A DNA stretch of 39,565 nucleotides from the NCBI RefSeq assembly GCF_019012925.1, contig NZ_JAGIRL010000051.1:1-39565 (forward strand), read 5' to 3'. Shown here piece by piece: positions 7,810 to 15,680 of this stretch. This DNA comes from Fusobacterium sp. (lineage in GTDB: Bacteria > Fusobacteriota > Fusobacteriia > Fusobacteriales > Fusobacteriaceae). Position numbers and translations under genes: made by a program. The notes under the pieces are model-generated. The model was not told the DNA's origin. It worked only from the letters and a program-made list of their open reading frames with translations, and did not search any database. How positions within the stretch are numbered: the stretch's first letter is position 1; each line of letters begins with the position of its first letter.

Positions 7810-9273
7810 TTAATATTTATAGAATAAACTTCCACCTATGAACTCTTTCAAAATTGAATCATCTGGAATTAAATCTATCTTTATATCTACAAAACAATAT
7901 AGAAATCTCATCAATCTCTTAGCTTCCTCATAATATGGGCTACTTGGTTTTATTCTAATCAACTCTCTCAAAGCGTAGTTCTTCAAAACTCCTAACTCAT
8001 ACACAAGATTACTGTTAAATAGAGCATCTGCCTCCTCTTGGAATGGGAAAATATGTCTCTCTTCTCCCCTTCTTACAGAAGCCCACATAGCTAGAGTTCC
8101 CTCTCCCTTCTCCTCTCTTGACAAGCTATCTCTTACCAATCTTCTAATTTTTCTAACATCACTTGTTGAGATTCTATTATGCTTATCAATATTAAGTTGT
8201 GTTAGACAACTAATATAGATTTTAAACTTGTTCTCTCTTGGAATTACTTGGGTAAGTCTCTCATTTAGACCATGGATTCCCTCTATTACAATTATTCCAT
8301 TTTCATCTGCAAGTTTCTTTAGATCTCCTACATCTTCACGCTCTCCAGTTATAAAGTTATATCTTGGAATTTCAACCTCTTTTCCATCTATCAAATCCTT
8401 CAAATTCTCATTTAATAATTTTATATCTAAAGCGTCCATTGTTTCAAAATCCTTTTGTCCATTCTCATCTAAAGGAACATTAGCTCTACCAATATAGTAA
8501 TTATCTAAAGATATCAATGCTGGCTTCATTCCATTCGCCTTTAGGTGTATGCAAAGTCTCATACTAAATGTTGTCTTTCCTGATGATGATGGACCAGCAA
8601 TAGTAACAAGTTTGATCCCCTTATTCTGTGAGATCTGTTCAGCTATCTTAGCTATATCCTTGTGATGTAGAGCTTCATTTACCTGTATTAACTCTCCTAT
8701 CTCTTTATTTAACACCTTCTCATTCAAACTTCCCAAAGTATCTACACCTAAAATCTGATTCCATTTTCCTGACTCTGAAAATATTTTTGCTAACTTTGGA
8801 GTGTCTATTTTTGGTGGAAGTACCAAATCCTCTGTCAATGGATATTTTATTATAAAGCCTTCATTGTATTTTGTAAGTTCAAAAACTCCTATATCACCAG
8901 TAAATTTATAGGGTTTCTCATATACATAATCATGGTAACCATCAATAGAGTATTCCATTATACTTGTCCAACCACTATTATCTAATAGTTTTCTTACATC
9001 TTCTCTCTCTATTGTTTCACTTTTAGCTTTTAACTCCTCATTATTCCCAACTACCAATTCTATTGGATAGTTTTTATCTATAATCTCTTTCATTCTATTG
9101 GAAATCTTCTCTATGCCTTCCTCTGTCAATAGGACATTTTCAATCTCTCCATAAACCCCATTATTAAGAGAGTTGTCTATGATTACATCTCCATTTGGGT
9201 ATATGTCCTTTATAGCTTTTAGTAAAATAAGTTTTAGAGTTGTTGAATATTTTTTTGCATTAAATTTTAACAT
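7810..9273 (-). CDS. Uridine-kinase-like P-loop kinase with N-terminal ThrRS-like region
   Basis: This 487-residue protein has a C-terminal nucleoside/phosphoribulokinase-like domain with Walker A GPSSSGKT (227-234) and downstream ISLDNYYIGR, IPRYNF and IVIEGIHGLN motifs typical of uridine kinase. The first 200 residues resemble the TGS/second additional domain of threonyl-tRNA synthetase, as in the widespread nucleoside-kinase family annotated in Clostridia and Fusobacteria. It is more than twice the size of ordinary Udk (about 210 residues). It is likely to phosphorylate a nucleoside, but the substrate has not been shown from sequence. The ATG has GAGGTGA upstream. It is the first gene of a two-gene unit with the quinone oxidoreductase. 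Confidence 0.82.
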   Translation of the reverse strand: MLKFNAKKYSTTLKLILLKAIKDIYPNGDVIIDNSLNNGVYGEIENVLLTEEGIEKISNRMKEIIDKNYPIELVVGNNEELKAKSETIEREDVRKLLDNSGWTSIMEYSIDGYHDYVYEKPYKFTGDIGVFELTKYNEGFIIKYPLTEDLVLPPKIDTPKLAKIFSESGKWNQILGVDTLGSLNEKVLNKEIGELIQVNEALHHKDIAKIAEQISQNKGIKLVTIAGPSSSGKTTFSMRLCIHLKANGMKPALISLDNYYIGRANVPLDENGQKDFETMDALDIKLLNENLKDLIDGKEVEIPRYNFITGEREDVGDLKKLADENGIIVIEGIHGLNERLTQVIPRENKFKIYISCLTQLNIDKHNRISTSDVRKIRRLVRDSLSREEKGEGTLAMWASVRRGEERHIFPFQEEADALFNSNLVYELGVLKNYALRELIRIKPSSPYYEEAKRLMRFLYCFVDIKIDLIPDDSILKEFIGGSLFYKY

Positions 9274-9300
9274 AATCTCACCTCTTTTGTTATTTACTAT

Positions 9301-9329
9301 ATTATACCTTTTTTGTTCAAATAATTTAA
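9301..9329 (-). promoter_or_regulatory. Candidate promoter of the kinase/oxidoreductase unit
   Basis: TATAAT on the minus strand (9301-9306), 17 bases, then a weak -35 TTAAAT (9324-9329), about 27 bases before the kinase ATG. The -10 is good, the -35 poor. Confidence 0.45.
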
Positions 9330-9340
9330 TAACATTTTAG

Positions 9341-9378
9341 AAAAAAAGTTGTTGCAAACCCCTTTACAACAACTTTTC
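9341..9378 (-). terminator. Terminator of the peptide ABC transporter operon
   Basis: AAGTTGTTG and CAACAACTT arms (stem extended by AAA/TTT) with a run of seven Ts in the minus direction, about 50 bases after the last transporter gene. Confidence 0.85.
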
Positions 9379-9426
9379 TCCACTATATTTCAACTTTTAA
9401 ATTCATATGTCTACCCTAACTAGACT

Positions 9427-10404
9427 CTATTTTTCAATGAATCCAAGCTCTTCAGCTAGATGACAAGCATAGAAGTGCCCTTCTCCAACCTCTCTTAACT
9501 TTGGATCCTCTTGTCTACATATATCTTTTGCATAGATACATCTTTTTGCAAATCTACAACCTTTTTCAGGATTTATAGGAGATGTAATCTCACCTTGAAG
9601 TTTTATTCTCTCCATTTTTTTCTTAACACTTGGTACTGGTATAGCTGATAAAAGAGCCTTTGTATATGGGTGAATTGGATTTTTGAAAAGCATCTTAGAT
9701 GGTGCTTTTTCAACTAATTGTCCCAAATACATTACAGCTATATCATCAGAGAAGTGTTTTACAACTGATAAGTCGTGTGTTATGAACATATATGTAAGTC
9801 CAAACTCCTCTTGTAAATCTTTCATCAAGTTTAGTACCTGTGCTTGAATAGATACGTCTAGAGCTGATACTGGCTCGTCACAAACTATAAACTTTGGTTT
9901 CAATGCCAACGCTCTTGCTATTCCTATTCTCTGTCTTCTTCCTCCATCCAACTCATGTGGATATGTATTCATAAGTCTTTCACTCAGACCTACTATCTCC
10001 ATTAACTCTTTTACTCTTTTCTCTAATTCCTCTTTACTTTTACATACTTTATGGATAATTAATGGCTCGGCAATTATCTCACTTACAGTCATTCTTGGGT
10101 TAAGAGAAGCAAATGGGTCTTGGAAGATGATCTGCATTTTCTTTCTCATCTCTCTCATCTGATCTTTTGAGTAGTTTCTGATATTTTCTCCCTCAAAAAG
10201 TATCTCTCCATCTGTAGCCTCAAGTAACCTTAAGATAACCCTTCCAGTTGTAGATTTTCCACAACCAGATTCTCCTACCACTCCTAAAGTTTTTCCTTCA
10301 CAAATAGTAAAGTTTATATCATCTACTGCATGTAAAAGTCCTTTTGGAGTATTAAAGTATTTTTTTAAGTTTTTTACTTCTAATAAAACTTTATTATTTT
10401 CCAT
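9427..10404 (-). CDS. dppF: Peptide ABC transporter ATP-binding protein (DppF/OppF type)
   Basis: This 325-residue ATPase has Walker A GESGCGKST (44-52), a Q-loop QDPFASLNP and Walker B FIVCDEP (172-178). The signature reads LDGGRRQRI (152-160) where LSGGQ is usual, a variant I associate with a DppF subfamily. The tail is the oligopeptide/dipeptide-specific domain with GCRFAKRC, then further cysteines (ICRQEDP, FYACHL), a spacing compatible with an Fe-S cluster as reported for some peptide transporter ATPases. It pairs with the DppD-like ATPase, whose stop is two bases upstream of this ATG. It energises peptide uptake at the inner membrane. Confidence 0.88.
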   Translation of the reverse strand: MENNKVLLEVKNLKKYFNTPKGLLHAVDDINFTICEGKTLGVVGESGCGKSTTGRVILRLLEATDGEILFEGENIRNYSKDQMREMRKKMQIIFQDPFASLNPRMTVSEIIAEPLIIHKVCKSKEELEKRVKELMEIVGLSERLMNTYPHELDGGRRQRIGIARALALKPKFIVCDEPVSALDVSIQAQVLNLMKDLQEEFGLTYMFITHDLSVVKHFSDDIAVMYLGQLVEKAPSKMLFKNPIHPYTKALLSAIPVPSVKKKMERIKLQGEITSPINPEKGCRFAKRCIYAKDICRQEDPKLREVGEGHFYACHLAEELGFIEK

Positions 10405-10406
10405 TA

Positions 10407-11396
10407 TTAATTCTCCTCCCCTACTACTTTTACTCTTCCTTCACAAACAAAACATCTTGCTTTGTGATTATTACCTAAATCAGTAACTCCTGGTTGCTCT
10501 TTAGAACAAAGTTCTGTAGCATGAGGACATCTAGGATGGAATTTACATCCTGATGGTAAATTTGTAGGATCTGGCATCAATCCTTGAATTGGTTTTAATC
10601 TTGTACACTCTTCATCTAGACTAGGAATTGATCCGAATAATCCATGAGTATATGGATGTTGTGGATTTTCAAAAACATCTATCAAACTTCCTGCTTCTAC
10701 TATCTCACCAGCATACATTATTGCAACCTTATCACACACTTGTGCAACTACTCCCAAGTCATGTGTTATCAATATCATAGCTGTTTTAAATTTCTCTTTT
10801 AATTCATTCATTAAATCTAGAACTTGTGCTTGTATAGTAACGTCTAGTGCTGTTGTTGGCTCATCTGCTATTAAAAGCTTTGGATTACAAGCTAAGGCAA
10901 TAGCTATTACAACTCTCTGTTTCATTCCACCAGAAAATTGGTGTGGGAAATCATTTGCTCTAGCACCAGGGATTCCAACTAGTTCAAGCATCTCTTTTGC
11001 TTTTTCAAAAGATCCCTCTTTCCCTAATTGCTCGTGTAGTTCGATAACCTCTGCAATCTGCTCTCCTACTGTCATTACAGGGTTTAATGAAGTCATTGGA
11101 TCTTGGAATATCATTGAGATCTTATTTCCTCTTATCTTTCTCATCTTCTCTTCTGATAAAGCTAATAGATCCTCTCCCTCAAATGTGATCTTTCCATTTA
11201 ATATTTTTCCTGGAGGATTTGGAACAAGTCCCATTATTCCTAAAGCAGTTGTTGTTTTTCCTGCTCCAGTCTCTCCAACTAGTCCTATTGTTTCTCCCTC
11301 TTCTAATTCGATCTCTAAATTATTTACAGCAGATACTACCTCATCTTCTGTAACATATTGTATAGTTAAATCTTTTATCTCTAATAATTTACTCAT
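10407..11396 (-). CDS. dppD: Peptide ABC transporter ATP-binding protein (DppD/OppD type)
   Basis: This ATPase has Walker A GETGAGKTT, Q-loop QDPMTSLNP, signature FSGGMKQRV and Walker B LLIADEP. The C-terminal peptide-transporter domain has GCKFHPRCPHATELC and ARCFVC, again four-cysteine. It forms the heterodimeric motor with the DppF-like subunit. The ATG at 11396 is chosen because AGGAGG lies eight bases upstream; a GTG two codons earlier (11402) is only two bases from that site and is unlikely. It lies between the DppC-like gene and dppF in one operon. Confidence 0.9.
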   Translation of the reverse strand: MSKLLEIKDLTIQYVTEDEVVSAVNNLEIELEEGETIGLVGETGAGKTTTALGIMGLVPNPPGKILNGKITFEGEDLLALSEEKMRKIRGNKISMIFQDPMTSLNPVMTVGEQIAEVIELHEQLGKEGSFEKAKEMLELVGIPGARANDFPHQFSGGMKQRVVIAIALACNPKLLIADEPTTALDVTIQAQVLDLMNELKEKFKTAMILITHDLGVVAQVCDKVAIMYAGEIVEAGSLIDVFENPQHPYTHGLFGSIPSLDEECTRLKPIQGLMPDPTNLPSGCKFHPRCPHATELCSKEQPGVTDLGNNHKARCFVCEGRVKVVGEEN

Positions 11397-11417
11397 TGAC
11401 ACTTCCTCCTAATATAA

Positions 11418-12293
11418 CTACTGTTTCAATCTTGGGTCTAACGCATCTCTTAATCCATCTCCTAATAAGTTAAGAGAAAGAATTGTTATCATTATTGCTA
11501 CACCTGGGAAAGTTGTAACCCACCAAGCATATCTTAGATATTGTCTACCACCAGATAGCATAGATCCCCACTCTGGTGCTGGAGGTTGAATTCCCAATCC
11601 GATAAAGCTTAAACCTGCTGTTGAAAGTATTGCACTTGCTACTCCTAAAGTTGCTTGTACAATTACAGGAGCCAATGAGTTAGGAATAATATGTCTAAAA
11701 ATTATTCTTGTATTACTTGCTCCAATAGCCTTAGCTGCTTCTATAAACTCCTGATCTCTTATTGAAAGTACAGAAGCTCTAACTATTCTTGCATAACTTG
11801 GTACACTTGATATACTAATTGCTAACATTAGATTCAGTATGCTTGGTCCTAATGCTGATACTATTGCTATTGCAAGTAATATACTTGGTACTGCTAGGAA
11901 TATATCCATAATTCTCATTATTGTATTATCTAATTTTCCACCATAATAACCAGCAACTGCCCCTAATACTCCACCTATTATGATTGAGATTCCAACAGCT
12001 ACTATACCAACTTGTAATGATACTCTTGTACCATGTACAAGTCTTGCAAAAATATCTCTACCAAACTCATCTGTTCCAAGCCAATGTGCTGCACTTGGTC
12101 CTTGTAATCTCTGTGCTAAATTTTGTTTTATTACTACGTTATCATAGTTTGCTATAACGTCAGCAAAGATTGCTAGTAAGAAAAGAATTATTAAGATTAT
12201 TAGCCCTAGAATTGCCATCTTATTTCTCTTTAATCTTCTCCATACTTCCACCCACTGACTTCTTTTTTTATTTGAAGTGTTTGTACTTGACAT
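11418..12293 (-). CDS. dppC: Peptide ABC transporter permease (DppC/OppC type)
   Basis: This 291-residue inner-membrane protein has an N-terminal transmembrane helix (AILGLIILIILFLLAIFADV) and then HWLGTDEFGRDIFARLVHGTR, a DppC/OppC hallmark. The binding-protein-dependent transport domain has about five more helices and the EAA loop EAAKAIGASNTRIIFRHIIPN that contacts the ATPases. It ends in the usual NLLGDGLRDALDPR. It partners the DppB-like permease 15 bases upstream, and a GGGGGAG ribosome site precedes the ATG. Confidence 0.92.
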   Translation of the reverse strand: MSSTNTSNKKRSQWVEVWRRLKRNKMAILGLIILIILFLLAIFADVIANYDNVVIKQNLAQRLQGPSAAHWLGTDEFGRDIFARLVHGTRVSLQVGIVAVGISIIIGGVLGAVAGYYGGKLDNTIMRIMDIFLAVPSILLAIAIVSALGPSILNLMLAISISSVPSYARIVRASVLSIRDQEFIEAAKAIGASNTRIIFRHIIPNSLAPVIVQATLGVASAILSTAGLSFIGLGIQPPAPEWGSMLSGGRQYLRYAWWVTTFPGVAIMITILSLNLLGDGLRDALDPRLKQ

Positions 12294-12308
12294 CCTTTCT
12301 CCCCCTTA

Positions 12309-13253
12309 CTACTTATATTGTGATTTTATTCTTGGATCAACATAAGCGTACAATATATCTACCAATAAGTTTACCACACTAAAAGCTGCTGCTAAGAATA
12401 CAACGGCTGCCAATACTGTAGGTGTATCTTTTTGTCTTATTGCATCTACCATCAATCTTCCAACACCTGGCCATGAGTAAACTGACTCTGTTAAAACTGC
12501 TCCACCTAATAGATGTCCAAATTGTAATCCAACAACTGTTATTATTGGAATAAGTGCATTTTTTAAGGCGTGTTTATTAATAACAACTTTTTCAGTTACA
12601 CCCTTTGCTCTAGCTGTTCTTATATAATCTTGTCTTATTACCTCTAGCATTGATGAACGTGTCATTCTTGTAATTATAGCTGCAGATCCTACCCCTAAGG
12701 TAATAGCAGGTAGTATTATACTGCTCAGTCCATTATATCCTCCAGAAGGTAGCCAACCTAATTTTACTGAGAAAGTTAAAATTAACATAAGTCCTAACCA
12801 GAATACTGGCATTGATACTCCTAATAAAGCGATTACCATACTAAAACTATCTAAGAAAGAATACTGTCTTGTAGCTGAAATTATACCAATTGGAATTCCT
12901 ATACAAACAGATATAATAATTCCTATAACTGCTAATATCAATGTATTTGGGAATCTTGCAAATATCTCTCCAAATACCTCTCTTCCAGTTGTATATGATC
13001 TTCCAAAATCCCCCATTATAGCATTTTTTACAAATCTAAAATACTGCATAAAGAATGGATCATTAAGTCCCATCTCTTCTCTCAATTTTAAAACTGCTGC
13101 TTTTGGTGCATTTTCCCCTAATATTAATTGAGCTGGATCTCCTGGTGTTAATGACATTATTGCAAAAACTAATAATGAAACTCCTAACAATACAGGAATA
13201 AGTAGTAAAATTCTTTTCAATACATACTTGTGCATACTATTTTTGACACTCAT
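12309..13253 (-). CDS. dppB: Peptide ABC transporter permease (DppB/OppB type)
   Basis: This 314-residue inner-membrane protein starts with the DppB pattern KYVLKRILLLIPVLLGVSLLVF followed by SLTPGDPAQLILGE. It has six predicted helices and the EAA loop YIRTARAKGVTEKVVINKHALKNAL. It forms the channel with the DppC-like protein. The chosen ATG is preceded by AAAGG immediately against the codon, and a stronger GGAGAGG lies about 16 bases away, so the start is less certain than for its neighbours; Met7 is an alternative. A hairpin separates it from the binding-protein gene upstream. Confidence 0.9.
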   Translation of the reverse strand: MSVKNSMHKYVLKRILLLIPVLLGVSLLVFAIMSLTPGDPAQLILGENAPKAAVLKLREEMGLNDPFFMQYFRFVKNAIMGDFGRSYTTGREVFGEIFARFPNTLILAVIGIIISVCIGIPIGIISATRQYSFLDSFSMVIALLGVSMPVFWLGLMLILTFSVKLGWLPSGGYNGLSSIILPAITLGVGSAAIITRMTRSSMLEVIRQDYIRTARAKGVTEKVVINKHALKNALIPIITVVGLQFGHLLGGAVLTESVYSWPGVGRLMVDAIRQKDTPTVLAAVVFLAAAFSVVNLLVDILYAYVDPRIKSQYK

Positions 13254-13304
13254 CCTTTAAATCAAGTGTCCTCTCCTTTCTTTCTAAGTTTTAATTTTTA
13301 AAAC

Positions 13305-13337
13305 AAAAGGCTGTATCTTTAAGACACAGCCTTTTTT
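13305..13337 (-). terminator. Intercistronic hairpin between binding-protein and permease genes
   Basis: AAAAGGCTGT and ACAGCC-TTTT arms start three bases after the binding-protein stop codon, with T-rich DNA after them. Such partial terminators or RNA-stabilising hairpins give more binding protein than permease from one operon. Confidence 0.75.
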
Positions 13338-13340
13338 AAA

Positions 13341-14882
13341 CTAATTTGATTTAAATTTTACTCCATAAAGTCTATGATGTCCTGCTGCTTTCAGCTTGAA
13401 ATTTTCTATATTTTTTTGTAATGCTGCATTTTGTGCTTTATATGCAGTAATATATAGAGGAACATCTTCTTGAACCATTATTTGAACCTCTTTATATAGC
13501 TCTTTTCTTTCTTCTTGATCCACTGAGTTTCTAGCTCTTGTTAATAGATCATCAACTTTTGGATTTGAGTAGAATGATCTGTTTCCTGCTCCTCCGAAAG
13601 TAGAACTATGTAGTAATGGGAATAATCCATAGTCTGCGTCACCAGTTACACTTACCCATCCAAGGATAAACATTTCGTGATCTCCTCTTGCAGTACCATC
13701 TAAGAATGCTCCCCACTCAAGAGTTTCTATTGTCATATCTATTCCTATCTCTTTTAATTGAGCTTGTAATATTACAGCAATATCTCTTCTATCTGGATTT
13801 TCATTGATCCAAATTGTTGTTTTAAATCCATTTGGATATCCAGCTTCTGCTAATAATTGTTTAGCTTTTTCTACATTGTATTCCCAAGCTTTTGCTTCAT
13901 CTGTATGTCCAAATACTTTTGGTCCTATTAATGAGTTAGCTTTTGTTCCTGATCCCTTATAAACCGCTGCTATTATATCATCAGCATTGATTGCTGTTGC
14001 TATAGCTTGTCTTACTTTTACATTATCAAATGGTGCTTTTTTAGTATTAAATCCAATATAGTCAATTGATAAAGATGGCTCTTCTAAGAATACAACTGTA
14101 TCATCATTTCTTAATTTGTCTTTATCTAATCCTTCGATATCATAAGCTATATCAATCTCACCAGTTTCAATAGCTATTGTTCTATTTGATCCCTCTACAA
14201 TAGGTCTAAATATTACATTTTTTATAGGAGCCTCTCCTAAGAAGTACTCAGGATTTGCTTCTAGAGTTATTCTATCTCCTGATTGCCATGAAACAAATTT
14301 GTAAGGTCCTGTTCCTACTGGATGTTGTCCATAAGAATCCCCATACTCTTTTATAGCTTTTTCATTCATAATTGCTGCTGTTGGGTGTGATAAGTGGCTT
14401 AATAAAGCTCCAAATGGTTGAGTTGTAGTTACTTTAACAGTGTTGTCATCAATAACTTCTACTCCCTCTACAGTTCCTATTATATGAGAAACTTGAGGTG
14501 ATGCTTTCATTCTATCAAGTGAGAACTTAACATCTGATGCTTTTAATTCCTCACCATTGTGGAATTTAACACCTTTTCTCAAATGGAATATAGTTGTCTT
14601 TCCATCTGGCTGTTCCCAAGATTCTGCTAATCCAGGAACTATCTCCATATTATCTCCCTGCTCTACTAATCTATCATAAATTTGTACTGTTACTCTTGAA
14701 GATTGTGCGTCATTTGTTGCATGTGGATCTAACGATTTTGCCTCCGCTCCATCAGATACTACTATTGTATCTTTTACTTTTGCATCTCCACTTGCTGCAT
14801 CTTTACTTCCACCACAAGCTACAAATAAAAATACTGATAATAGTGTTGCCAATACTAAACGTAACTTCCCTTTCATATTCAT
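13341..14882 (-). CDS. Peptide ABC transporter substrate-binding lipoprotein (SBP_bac_5)
   Basis: This 513-residue protein has a lipoprotein signal peptide with lipobox LFVACGG (Cys23). The family-5 solute-binding domain follows: SLDPHATND, then LAESWEQPDGKTTIFHLRKGVKFHNGE and later HPVGTGPYKF, the standard DppA/OppA/GsiB signatures. It captures a peptide, or possibly glutathione (some relatives carry that label), and passes it to the permeases encoded downstream. An AGGAGG eight bases before the ATG fixes the start over a second ATG two codons on. It is the first gene of the operon, preceded by a long AT-rich leader with inverted repeats. Confidence 0.88.
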   Translation of the reverse strand: MNMKGKLRLVLATLLSVFLFVACGGSKDAASGDAKVKDTIVVSDGAEAKSLDPHATNDAQSSRVTVQIYDRLVEQGDNMEIVPGLAESWEQPDGKTTIFHLRKGVKFHNGEELKASDVKFSLDRMKASPQVSHIIGTVEGVEVIDDNTVKVTTTQPFGALLSHLSHPTAAIMNEKAIKEYGDSYGQHPVGTGPYKFVSWQSGDRITLEANPEYFLGEAPIKNVIFRPIVEGSNRTIAIETGEIDIAYDIEGLDKDKLRNDDTVVFLEEPSLSIDYIGFNTKKAPFDNVKVRQAIATAINADDIIAAVYKGSGTKANSLIGPKVFGHTDEAKAWEYNVEKAKQLLAEAGYPNGFKTTIWINENPDRRDIAVILQAQLKEIGIDMTIETLEWGAFLDGTARGDHEMFILGWVSVTGDADYGLFPLLHSSTFGGAGNRSFYSNPKVDDLLTRARNSVDQEERKELYKEVQIMVQEDVPLYITAYKAQNAALQKNIENFKLKAAGHHRLYGVKFKSN

Positions 14883-14918
14883 AGTATTTTCCTCCTAGTT
14901 TTTTTATATTTCAGTTTT

Positions 14919-14936
14919 TTGAAAAAAATTTTTCAA
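14919..14936. promoter_or_regulatory. A-tract inverted repeat in the transporter leader
   Basis: TTGAAAAA-AA-TTTTTCAA, a perfect 8-bp inverted repeat between the candidate promoter and the binding-protein start. It could be an operator or a leader hairpin; the simple composition makes chance a real possibility. Confidence 0.35.
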
Positions 14937-14951
14937 CGAGCATATTTTTTT

Positions 14952-14989
14952 AGAGTATTATATTAAGATGTGTTTCTTTATAATACTCT
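14952..14989. promoter_or_regulatory. Perfect 11-bp inverted repeat overlapping the candidate transporter promoter
   Basis: AGAGTATTATA (14952-14962) and TATAATACTCT (14979-14989) are exact inverted copies separated by 16 bases. Each arm contains a TATAAT box, in opposite directions; the left arm gives a minus-strand -10 (14957-14962) suitable for the transporter operon, though its -35 is poor. The arrangement suggests a repressor or activator site covering the promoter. The rest of 14990-15250 is AT-rich and shows no gene. Confidence 0.5.
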
Positions 14990-15156
14990 TATTCTCAAAT
15001 TATTATATTTTCTCCAAATAACGAAATACTTTTTTATCTTATACTTAGAAATTTACTACATTATCTAATATTTGTCAAATTAATGATATATATTCATATG
15101 ATTCAAATTATAAATTAAAACTATATTTATTTCTTTTGTAATCCTGTTTTGAAAAA

Positions 15157-15176
15157 AATACCATTTTATTGGTATT
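15157..15176 (-). terminator. Weak hairpin with T-run, possible second terminator after rpsO
   Basis: AATACCA-6-TGGTATT followed by Ts in the minus direction, about 80 bases past the main rpsO terminator. Confidence 0.35.
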
Positions 15177-15250
15177 AATTTATAAAAATTTTACTATTAT
15201 TTTTTCCTTCTTTCAAAAAATATATGTTTTTTATATATTTTTTCTATTAT

Positions 15251-15277
15251 AAAAAAAACGAGGTATAAAACCTCGTT
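15251..15277 (-). terminator. rpsO terminator
   Basis: AACGAGGT-ATAAA-ACCTCGTT followed by eight Ts on the minus strand, 12 bases after the rpsO stop. Confidence 0.9.
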
Positions 15278-15288
15278 CTCTGCTAAAA

Positions 15289-15552
15289 CTATTTTCTGAT
15301 TCCTAATCTAGCGATTAAGTTTCTGTATCCTTCTAAGTCTTTCTTAGTTAGGTAAGCAAGTAATCTCTTTCTTTGTCCTACCATTTTTAATAATCCTAAT
15401 CTTGAGTGGAAATCTTTCTTGTGAGTTCTTAAGTGATCAGTTAAGTGGTTGATTTTCTCTGTTAATAGAGCGATTTGTACCTCAGTTGATCCTGTATCTC
15501 CTTCAAATTTTCCAAACTCTTTAATGATTTCTGCTTTACTTCTCATAGCCAT
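15289..15552 (-). CDS. rpsO: 30S ribosomal protein S15
   Basis: This 87-residue protein is the standard length for S15. It contains the family signature [32 protein letters not shown] and ends [17 protein letters not shown]. It binds the 16S rRNA three-way junction early in assembly of the small subunit. A strong AGGAGG ribosome site precedes the ATG, and it has its own promoter and terminator. The leader may fold into an autoregulatory structure (see 15581-15620). The ftsH gene lies upstream on the same strand with no terminator between them. Confidence 0.97.
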   Translation of the reverse strand: MAMRSKAEIIKEFGKFEGDTGSTEVQIALLTEKINHLTDHLRTHKKDFHSRLGLLKMVGQRKRLLAYLTKKDLEGYRNLIARLGIRK

Positions 15553-15580
15553 TTTGAATTCCTCCTAATTATATATTATC

Positions 15581-15620
15581 TAAGCTAAGTAATACGAGGC
15601 TAACCGCAAAACTGAGCTTA
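15581..15620 (-). promoter_or_regulatory. rpsO leader helix, possible S15 autoregulatory element
   Basis: In the roughly 70-base leader, TAAGCT (15615-15620 read on minus) and AGCTTA (15581-15586) can close a helix around a 28-base GC-richer loop. In other bacteria S15 represses its own mRNA by binding leader structures that differ between lineages. No resemblance to a named leader family could be tested here. Confidence 0.35.
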
Positions 15621-15632
15621 AATTCCTTTGTA

Positions 15633-15661
15633 ATTATATCACACTTATACCATATTGTAAA
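15633..15661 (-). promoter_or_regulatory. rpsO promoter
   Basis: TTTACA (15656-15661), 17 bases, TATAAT (15633-15638), on the minus strand. Confidence 0.8.
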
Positions 15662-15680
15662 GTATCTTTATAAATTTTTA

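Noticed and set aside
10407..11402. GTG start for dppD at 11402
   Set aside because: It is only two bases from the AGGAGG site; the ATG at 11396 has correct spacing.
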